A DNA stretch of 64,000 nucleotides from Melitaea cinxia (taxonomy: Eukaryota > Arthropoda > Insecta > Lepidoptera > Nymphalidae): assembly GCF_905220565.1 (NCBI RefSeq), contig NC_059398.1, forward strand, positions 15,521,210 to 15,585,209, given 5' to 3'. This document shows, piece by piece, positions 57,601-64,000 of the stretch; within the stretch, counting starts at the first letter, position 1, and every line of letters starts with the position of its first letter. The notes beneath the pieces are model-generated. The model was given only the letters and a program-made list of their open reading frames with translations. It made no database searches and was not told the origin of the DNA. The position numbers and the translations under genes are program-made.

Positions 57601-60600
57601 CTAGGAAAAACCGAATTACGGGGTTTTTGGGTGTGGAGGGCGGAGGGTGTAGGTGAATCAATACAAGGTAACACTGCCACACTTCAAAACCCCATGGTTA
57701 TGGAGATATCCATGGTTAAAGTTTTGAGATTAGAGGAAGAATTTAAAGCTATTATAATACCTTGAGCTCCGCGTCTGACTTCACCTTAACTTTGGCGCTG
57801 CGGGCAGTGCAATCCATGCGCCGTTTCACAACTTTATAAGTTATTTTCGAACAGGAGTACGTAAAAACGATCTCGACTCCATGATCAACAAACGCGGTCT
57901 TAGACCTTTGCCTTTACAGTTATTTAAACAAAAACAATGAATTTATGATTATTGTTTTGGAGCGAAACGATAAGTGGCCTGTCATTTTTATTAAAACATC
58001 TATTTCTCAGTTGTTAAACATTAGTTGTATCGCTTGTTAATAAAACCGTGTGAAAACGTTAAATTAACGTGTGGAATGTTAAAATCAAGTGCGAAATGTG
58101 AAAATAACATGTGAAAACTATGGAACGGAGCATGACTAACGTAAGTTGTATCGTTTGTTGATCTTGGCGTCGAAATTGTTTTTATTTTGAAAATAACTTA
58201 TAAAACGTGTAAATAACGTGTGAAATGTGAAAATAGCGTGTGAAATGTGAAAAAACGCGTGTGAAATGTGAAAATAACGTGTGAAAGCTACGAAATTCTT
58301 CTTCTAACCTCAAAACTTTAACCATGGATATCTCCATAACCATGGGGTTTTGAAGTGTGACAATGGTACCAGGGGTAGCGTTACCCACCCTCCCCTCCCC
58401 CTTCCCCCCACCGTCCCGAAATTCGGTTTTTCCTAGCTTTACCCATATTTTCATTATAGTTGACATTTTTGATAATTTTTTAAGTTCATAACGTATTATT
58501 GTATGAAAGACGATTCATAAAACTTAAATATCTTGTAAAATAAATTGTAAAATTTCAAGGTTACTGGGTATGAAGTTTTTTTTTTACAATATTTACTAGA
58601 AAATTCGATAATGGGTTAATAGGGACGAGAGGGACAGGGGAGGATAATGTTACATTAAAAAGAAATAATAGGATTTGAATTTACGTTAAAACTTTTACCG
58701 TAGTCTGCTCTTATAAATATTAAAAGCATTATGTCATTAGATATTCTTTGAAAATTTTAAAACAAACGAATCATTCAATTAATTTTACAATACTATAAAT
58801 GACCCTTCCGACTTCATCCTCGTCTTAAGCCGAGATGCGATCTCGCTACGAGAGACAATTAGGGAAGTCCTCTTAAAAGGTTCTTTCTTGGCTAGGTCTC
58901 ACTACCCGGGCTCCCAAAGCGTTGATGCCTTGAAGGCCGCTCGAACCAACAGCCCAACAATTTACACATTAAAATGTGGAGAATACATAATTTTTTTAAC
59001 GTTACGCAACGAAAACAAATTTATAAAAAACATCAACAATAAGGTGAAAGCGAAATTATTCAAACAGTATTATAATAGAACGTGTAACATTATATACAAC
59101 TCAACATAATTACACACAAACGTTCTACAATCACCTGATTACATTGGCGACCATGTCAACTTCCTGTTTTTAAGATTTTAGTGTGTGATTAGTTTTACAA
59201 TAAATACAATAAGTATTAAATAAAATTAACTTTATTTAATATATAGAAATAATTTAGTAATTTTTCAGACAATACATTAAGAAATGGTGAAAGCCAATTT
59301 GTAGTACCTACTACCTATATTACTTTTTGTGTTCTTATAAAACTGAAAAGCTCATTTTCTTTCTGATGCTAGTAAGTTTACTATAATACCTACCTCATCG
59401 ATGTGGCGTTGCGGACGACAAATTTGGCCGAGTTAGTTAAACTATAAACAATATTTTAGTAATTGCTGAACTAATTATATATTTAAAAAAAAAATAATTT
59501 CATACAACTAATGGCAATAGGCGTTAGTTAGTTAAACTTGTTTTGTCACGTATAAAAGGAAAAAAAACAGTTTTGGAAATTAAAATAATGAAGATAGACA
59601 CATATTTAAATCTTAATTGTTTCGTTATTAAATTATTCTACTTTCATTTATTTTTTCTATATATAAAATACTTCTAGGCATTATGTAATTATTTTTTTCT
59701 GTTGGCTTTCACTCAATTTTAAAAATAGTAATCTAGTGACAATATCCAGGTATTTCTTACATTGAGCTATTATTACTAACGTACATTATACTTCAATGAT
59801 TTCTTAAACAGTTAACTAACCGTGTAAAATTACCACGTACCATTTAGTTACACATAACATATAACGTCATAGGTGTAACAAAGACATTACCTAAGTCCTC
59901 ACACTTCGTAACTTGGTCTTTCCGTGTATTAAAGTGACTGACTTATCTCTAACGGTATTAAGTTATAACGACCTAAATTTTTAACACGATAAGTCTTTAA
60001 AGCTTGTGGTTTTACTTATTAAAAGGGAAACTGTTATTTTTCTCACCAAAAAAAAAATCATTTATGAATACTACGACTAACCATTCAAAATGATCAAAAA
60101 TTTTAGTGTAAATGAATGTTTTTGTTATGTCCAAAAGTAAATGAAAGTTAATGAACATTATACATTTTCAAATTAATGGTCCGCAGTAGGTTTATGTACT
60201 ATAATTTGCACTGCCTAATTGTAATAATTTGATCACTTCCAAGGTTTACTAACAGAGATTGTTATCAGCTATTAGTTATTTGTCTACATTTTCTTTTATC
60301 ACACTTCGATTTTCGTACATTCTAGTTTAAGTCTTAACTAAATCAATGTTCTATAATATCTGATGTTTATGATATTCATTTGTAAATATTTTATAATTTA
60401 AACTTAAGAGTGCAACGATTTAGGTTTAAATTATTTTTCATGTTACTCTAAATTTAAAAGGAAGTTTCTTTTGTAAGTTCTTGAAAACTCTATTCAAAAT
60501 AAATATATATTTCTAAAGTATAATCACAGATTTAAGTTACTTATTTTTTCTTTAAATAATTATTTTTTCTTTTTGAAAAGTTTACATATTAGATACTTTG

Positions 60601-61987
60601 TATAACAATATTCAAATTTATTATGTGTAATCCTATACGAAAAAATAATTAAAACCATCCATCCACACCAGCTCCAATGCTGCGGTATCTACGGTGTTAA
60701 CGACTGGGCAGCCAATGGCGAGCCAATCCCTACCACTTGTTGTGCGGGTCGCGAAATCCTCGACAACAAGCCCACTAATTGCACCGTGGACTCACCCAGC
60801 ATCCACAAAAATGGCTGCCTCGACCTCATTCTCAGCCATATGAAGGAACTAGCTCTCGTACTAGGTGGAGTTGGTATTGGAATTGCTTTTGTGCAGGTGA
60901 GTTTTAAACTGACCAACCTTCAGATTCCTCTACGTGTAAATTTTAGCCTTAGAAGTGGATTTTGTCTTTGACCAAAGTTATTCCGCTTCATATCAAGTAA
61001 AAATGTAAAAATGCGGCAATTGCCTCTACCGTAATATGCGTGCCAAACTCTGCTACTTTTCTTAATAATTTGGTCAAGACTGGCATTCAAGCTAAAATAT
61101 TGTTGCAAACATTCTGAACTTTTCTCTTCGACAAAATCACAGTACAATTATTTCCCCTACCAGGACTAACAAAAATTGTAAGTTGGTTGGTAACGAACAA
61201 TACTCAAACTATAACTAAGTAATATTTGTAAATTTATGGAGATCGGATCTTATTGTTAAACCATATTTAATGAAGAATCATTCGTCACCACGACGACAAC
61301 ACGATACTTTCATGTCTCGTAATCTGCACTAATTGGCGTTTCTCAATTAACTTTAATTAATCGTGACATTGAGAATAATACAGAACAGGGCTACTTATTA
61401 GTATATAAGAGCATATTAACTTTCATAATGACTTCCATCGCTCGTCTATTTAAACGAAGGCATTAAAAATGGACTAGGATTATTTTTGCATGGAACGCGA
61501 TCTATTGGACACGTACAGAACCCTTTATTTGAAGAAACGCAGTTAGGAGTCGAACACCTGTATAAATAAAAATTATAATTCTTTTTTTTTTATATACTGC
61601 TAAGTCGGCAAACGCATACGGTTCACCAGATGGTAAGCGATTACCGTAGCTTATAAACGCAATACCAGAAGCATTACAAGCGACCCAAACCCGACAGCCA
61701 TACCCAACCCTTACTCTACCCCTACTCTTACTCACCACAGGAACACAACACTGCTTGAAAGCAGTATTATTTAGCAGTGATCTTCTGTAGGGTACATCCC
61801 CAGTCGGGCAGCTCGAGATTTTAAACAAGATATGTCCTTCTGTGCCATACTTCAGTTAGTCTTCGACTTAATATTGAAACTGTAAATAAAATAATGTTGT
61901 AACAAGTGCACATTGTTTCAGTTGCTCGGAGTGATATTCGCCTGCTGTCTCGCTCGCTCTATTCGCAGTCAGTACGAGACCGTCTAA
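38769..61987 (+). CDS. CD63-like tetraspanin T3 (five exons, 239 aa)
   Basis: Four-pass membrane protein of endosomal or plasma membranes. Exons: 38769-38834, 39361-39552, 57389-57559, 60672-60896 and 61922-61987, all phase 0. Exon 1 MAIGTGMSCVKYLLFIFNLL; exon 2 small loop and TM2 ending with the classic GCCGAVKENHCM inner turn; exon 3 TM3 (FSVFLLMIFIAELAVGIAGY) and IIQTD; exon 4 LQCCGI, a CC pair, NCT (possible N-glycosylation), NGC and TM4; exon 5 the tail FACCLARSIRSQYETV. The last four residues, YETV, fit the Y-x-x-hydrophobic endosomal sorting signal that ends CD63, and the CC pair before them is a likely palmitoylation site (family knowledge). Six large-loop cysteines. Sum 22+64+57+75+21 residues. 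Intron 2 is about 17.8 kb. AATAAA lies at 62517. Confidence 0.95.
39553..42059. other. T3 intron 2, proximal part
   Basis: AT-rich. Contains a SINE B copy at 40360-40645 (plus; GGGCTAGAGCACAGCAGG ... GCTTGTTTAGTAATCTAGTC). Nothing else recognised. Confidence 0.5.
42060..42290 (+). mobile_element. Family D element, degenerate copy
   Basis: ATACAACGTAGATCGACGAA ... CACCACCTTTCGATAATAAA ... TTTTGAAGTCGGCT, aligned with the plus-oriented copies. Confidence 0.55.
42585..42870 (-). mobile_element. Family D element, short copy with internal hairpin
   Basis: Opens TTTTTAACCGACTTCAAAAA and ends GTTTGCCTGCAAACACAATT. A 14-bp inverted repeat, AACGACGGAGTTAT (42666-42679) with its exact complement at 42686-42699, lies inside it. 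Confidence 0.6.
42998..43258. mobile_element. MITE family H copy
   Basis: The left end GAGCCTGATTCACCGTTTCA followed by GGATAACGCTATTTGACGGA and the right end ACCGTTATTCACAACTAGTG then AAACAGACCCT are imperfect inverted repeats. About 260 bp, non-coding. The 99-codon frame at 43165-43464 that starts inside it is incidental. Confidence 0.6.
43259..45240. other. T3 intron 2, repeat debris
   Basis: Family G-type fragments (AGCTGTACCCTGCGCGCGTT near 43696; TCCAGCCATTCACCCGTGAT near 44735). A possible repeat tail lies at 44890-45200 (CACGGGCTCAAAATGCCC). No gene recognised. Confidence 0.4.
45271..45375. repeat. 28-bp minisatellite, about 3.5 units
   Basis: Units ACACTTATTTCCTAGTTANC-ATATATGT start at 45271, 45299, 45327 and 45355, exactly 28 bp apart. 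An (AT)n run follows at 45420-45441. Confidence 0.8.
46032..46283 (-). pseudogene. Endogenous RNA-virus element: SF1 helicase motifs V-VI (virga/nege-like)
   Basis: On the minus strand about 83 codons are open. They contain CHEAQGQTYGEVIIVQT, matching SF1 viral helicase motif V (hxx-E-x-Q-G-x-T), followed about 30 residues later by HAVVALTRHTN, matching motif VI (V-A-L-[ST]-R-H), then VYYTDDGDDAIGRFVSRAL. This pairing and spacing is typical of the replicase helicase of alphavirus-like RNA viruses, and most like the virga/nege-like viruses of insects (family knowledge). A stop lies two codons upstream (TAA near 46284-46286), and the ORF ends at a TGA near 46032 just after an A-run. Only the helicase tail survives; no RdRp or methyltransferase is nearby. 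It is antisense to T3 and lies in its intron 2. Non-functional as a virus gene; domestication or piRNA use is open. Confidence 0.8.
47239..47587 (-). mobile_element. RTE-tailed non-autonomous retroelement with target duplication
   Basis: Body 47249-47577, same family and orientation as 24232-24568. AACGATCATT at 47239-47248 is repeated at 47578-47587 as the target-site duplication. Confidence 0.75.
48038..48205 (-). repeat. Family G repeat, minus copy
   Basis: TATATAAATAAAAATGAATG ... CTCGACCAATTAGGCTAATT ... GAACGAAGTCTGTCCGGGCA then GCTAGTA. Nearly the same as 53935-54105. Confidence 0.6.
48229..48303. repeat. Mini-MITE hairpin
   Basis: ATGGCCAGTTTC at the left is the reverse complement of GAAACTGGCCAT at the right, and CTATCTCTA pairs with TAGAGATAG inside, giving a 75-nt stem-loop with an internal bulge. 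Confidence 0.65.
48611..48655. repeat. (AT)n microsatellite
   Basis: Uninterrupted AT dinucleotides of about 45 bp in T3 intron 2. The short open frames on both strands here are artefacts of the repeat. Confidence 0.9.
48656..52866. other. T3 intron 2, middle part
   Basis: AT-rich, no gene recognised. Holds a minus-oriented family C fragment (about 49440-49610, CTTCGGAATCTAGATTCTGC), a hairpin (51191-51251) and a SINE B end fragment (52408-52450, ACTAGGTCGGCAAACAAGCC). Confidence 0.45.
51191..51251 (+). repeat. 61-nt hairpin with 27-bp arms
   Basis: The 5' arm 51191-51217 (ends CTGTATTTTTGTAA) and 3' arm 51225-51251 (TTACAAAAATACAG...) pair over 27 positions with two G-U wobbles and one C-A mismatch on the plus strand; loop CAAGCGT. 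Confidence 0.75.
52867..53160 (-). mobile_element. Probable non-LTR retrotransposon 3' end
   Basis: On the minus strand the sequence ends ...TATACTTTGGTCTGAAATAA then AGT(ATT)n, a form typical of insect LINE 3' UTRs. It is AT- and A-run-rich, with no ORF left. The simple repeat at 52867-52885 marks the 3' end. Confidence 0.5.
53192..53253 (-). pseudogene. U2 snRNA 5'-end pseudogene
   Basis: Minus strand reads TTCTCGGCCTTTTGGCTAAG then ATAAAAAGTGTATATCT and later ATCTAATATGG. The first 20 bases equal the highly conserved U2 5' stem-loop I region. The branch-site-recognition GUAGUA is reduced to GTATA, and nothing of stem-loops II-IV or the Sm site is present. A truncated, degenerate copy, not a working snRNA gene. 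Confidence 0.85.
53535..53790 (-). repeat. SINE family B copy
   Basis: Reverse complement of SINE B: GGATGGTAAGCGATTACCGT ... CCAGGAGCTCTGGTCACCTT ... TGTGCCCTACCTCAGTTAAC. Good preservation. Confidence 0.7.
53935..54105 (-). repeat. Family G repeat, minus copy
   Basis: AATAAAAATGAATATTGCTA ... GACCAATTCGGCTAATTTAT ... AACGAAGTCTGTTCGGGTAG. Related to 48038-48205. Nothing recognised from 54106 to 54804. Confidence 0.6.
54805..55570 (-). mobile_element. Family D element, complete minus copy with two 142-bp units
   Basis: Opens TTTTTTAACCGACTTCCAAA and ends TTTCGTTTGCGAGCAAACAC then AATTATT. TGT(A/G)CCGATTTT-type unit markers are at 55071, 55213 and 55356, i.e. 142-143 bp apart. This copy defines the element's two ends. 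Confidence 0.75.
55700..55890 (-). repeat. SINE family A, truncated copy
   Basis: CTTCGCTTCAGCCTGTAATA ... ACGATCGCTATCAGGTGTAC ... GAGGCACGGTGGGGA; it breaks off before the tRNA-like head. The rest, to T3 exon 3 at 57389, is AT-rich with no feature recognised. Confidence 0.65.
57592..58440. mobile_element. Inverted-repeat element just after T3 exon 3
   Basis: 57592-57745 (GACTAGGAAAAACCGAATTA ... CCATGGTTATGGAGATATCC ... TTGAGATTAGAGGAAGAATT) recurs in reverse at 58292-58440. Between the arms are short direct repeats of GTGTGAAATGTGAAAATA (58045-58285). About 850 bp; starts only about 30 bp past the T3 exon 3 donor. Confidence 0.7.
58441..60671. other. T3 intron 3, distal part
   Basis: AT-rich. 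A GC-richer patch at about 58800-58960 (CCGACTTCATCCTCGTCTTA ... TCACTACCCGGGCTCCCAAA) looks like a repeat or retroelement fragment of unknown family. No exon candidate seen. Confidence 0.4.
61588..61862 (-). repeat. SINE family B copy in T3 intron 4
   Basis: Poly-T, CTAAGTCGGCAAACGCATAC ... CACAGGAACACAACACTGCT ... TGTGCCATACTTCAGTTAGT. It ends about 60 bp before T3 exon 5. Confidence 0.7.
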
Positions 61988-62516
61988 AACCTTCAAATTT
62001 CGTCTGTTTCATAGCCGTTACATAATAGTATATTATATATAAATTGATCTGTATATCTCTTGTGATTAAGTGAAAGTCGGATATCGTCATATTTTGTTAC
62101 TTTTTTATAGGTTTAATTTTATAATTATTTTTTATGTAACATCACATATGTACTTCAATATGTACCGTGACTTACATTATATCATTCTTGTCGTCAGTTT
62201 AAAAGCGTGAAGGAGGCACAAACACACACTATGTGCTCAGGATAGAAGACTGATTTTCGAATAGTAAAGTTTCAAACGCCAAATCAATTTCATCACATGC
62301 TCTTTTCGTATACTTATTAAAAATTTTGAATCTTAAGATTTAGAATTTAGAAATTGTATTTTTACTATTTCTTCTTCTTCTACGTAGAATGATGCACGTT
62401 TGTATTGGCGTTCTATGATATGCAAAATATGTATGGGGTTGTCGTGTATTATTTTGCATTTCATGAATCTATTTGTGAAGCAAAGCATATATTAAAAGTG
62501 TTTCTTAGTATTTATA

Positions 62517-62522
62517 AATAAA
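62517..62522 (+). terminator. Polyadenylation signal of T3
   Basis: AATAAA about 530 nt after the T3 stop codon; the stretch between would be the 3' UTR. Confidence 0.5.
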
Positions 62523-62539
62523 TCAGTATATAGTGGTAA

Positions 62540-63298
62540 TTTTTGTTTTATTTATAGACTAGTAGATAATCCAACTTGTTAGTTTTCAGTCATATATCGC
62601 TTTATTAAGTTACCTGGGTTCCGATTTTTTAATAGCCCATAATCCTATACGGATTCTTAAAAAATTAAACACAAAATATATTAATCAAATGAGTCCTGAT
62701 TTCTAATAGCGAACGTAAACTTTATAATAATTATTAACATGCTTGACTAAAAATTATAGATTGGCGTCCCAGTACCAAGGCAAGCAACAAGTAGTTTTAA
62801 CTATCGCGTCTAATTAAATATAATCGATTTTACAAGCGCACTATCATCACGCTCGGTACGGGAAGCTCTGCCTACCGGCAAGCATATGTATCGTCTTCAC
62901 CACGCATACTTTTTATTATTTTGGACTAGACATATCAGATCATAAAAATAGATAGACTAGGTACCTGATAAAGTGGAATACTTTTTTATAGTGTGTAAAT
63001 TTCATTAGGCTATATATTTAATTACTAGCTGTGTCCGCGACTTCTTCCGCGTGGAAATTAAGGAAAAAAGTGTATGTAGTTCAGTTTGCTGAGTTATAAA
63101 TTTCTAAAATAAACGTAGCCAAGTTACCCCTTACTCTTACTCCGTCGACAATGCGGTAAATTAACATTATAGAGCATATGTGACAAATATTAATATAATG
63201 TATGAAGCATGTAGTGTGTTGTAAATAGTAATTCATATAGCATGTAGCATGAAGAAAAAAAAAGAATAGTCGTAAATAGTGATTTTAATTATTAACCT

Positions 63299-63381
<83 letters not shown>

Positions 63382-64000
63382 CTCACGGTCAGTTGTGGAC
63401 TCACCATCGAATTAGAGAAAACAAGCTTTAGTTCGTAATTTGAAGCATGCAGTGTTGAAAAAAATACGCCTCAACGTTTTGAAAATAAAAATGTAAATAA
63501 AAAAGGCATGGACAGTTATTTTTTTTATAAGAGCCCATGGATGCTATAAAAAAAAGTTACTCCTTACTACGTCACCTATGTGCCGGTGAAAGTCCCGTCA
63601 AAATCGGTCCAACCGTTTTAGTGATTAGCCGGAACAAACAGACAGACTGACAAAATTGTTATTTTGTACTGTGTAAACATCCATACGCATTTAGTAAAAA
63701 GCGATTATTTTAATATTACAGACCAATTTTATTTATTTGTATAGATGTGTACCGTGTATAGATCCTGAAGCGACTCGTCCTAAAGAGCGCTGGCGCAGTG
63801 CACTCCCACTCCAAATATAATTACCCGAGTAATTTTAAATCCTATATTTCTTTATATTAAATACTATACTATACCTATTGCATTAAATTATTTATATACT
63901 ATACCTATACAATAGTGTATTACACTTAGTATATTTGGCATTAAGTTGTACGAGTGGAGCGTCACTCAGTTTAACTCCTATCATACTTCTTAACGCTCTC
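62540..64000. other. Intergenic sequence downstream of T3 with repeats
   Basis: Two family F repeat stretches (63030-63160, AGCTGTGTCCGCGACTTCTT; 63545-63745, CGTCAAAATCGGTCCAACCG) flank an (AT)n-(GT)n-(AT)n microsatellite (63301-63380). No gene seen up to the right edge. Confidence 0.5.

Noticed and set aside
1..64000. CRISPR arrays, operons, riboswitches, bacterial insertion sequences
   Set aside because: Repeats present are tandem satellites and eukaryotic transposons without spacers; genes are intron-split and eukaryotic.

Overview
The window is nuclear DNA of an insect, almost certainly a moth or butterfly. It is AT-rich, has intron-split genes and is densely packed with dispersed repeats whose sequences I know from lepidopteran genomes: tRNA-headed SINEs, RTE-tailed non-autonomous elements, an inverted-repeat family ending in AACCGACTTC, and MITEs. 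No bacterial features (operons, Shine-Dalgarno sites, CRISPR) are present.

The host genes are tetraspanins. Two complete five-exon genes lie on the minus strand: T1 (exons between 21195 and 14382, 240 aa) and T2 (37984 to 33086, 237 aa). One complete gene lies on the plus strand: T3 (38769 to 61987, 239 aa, CD63-like). A lone first exon of a fourth gene, T0, lies on the minus strand at 7338-7264. All complete genes share the same phase-0 intron positions, so they are tandem duplicates. T2 and T3 are head-to-head, with start codons 784 bp apart. T3 has a second intron of about 17.8 kb that is full of repeats.

Two LTR retroelements stand out. From 1 to 5327 is the 3' part of an errantivirus (insect endogenous retrovirus): pol from mid-RT onward, an intact env, a polypurine tract and a 256-bp 3' LTR inserted in a SINE. 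From 26552 to 32565 is a complete young Ty3/gypsy element with nearly identical 444/441-bp LTRs, a CTAT target duplication, a PBS and PPT, gag, and pol in the -1 frame. Its gag-pol junction carries a canonical G GGA AAC slippery site followed by a predicted pseudoknot. The copy has two lesions: a one-base loss in a gag repeat and an in-frame TAG between RNase H and integrase.

The most unexpected item is a fragment on the minus strand at about 46283-46032, inside T3 intron 2. It encodes motifs V and VI of a superfamily-1 viral helicase of the virga/nege-like (alphavirus-like) type, i.e. a non-retroviral endogenous RNA-virus element. A second oddity is a degenerate 5' piece of U2 snRNA (53253-53192, minus) upstream of, and in the same orientation as, what looks like a LINE 3' tail.

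The rest is repeat-on-repeat architecture: nested insertions (14891-15442 and 22671-24743), tandem arrays with 118-, 124- and 142-bp periods, a 66-bp perfect inverted repeat, several hairpins and AT/GT microsatellites. All calls were made by eye; homology and RNA structure were not computed.
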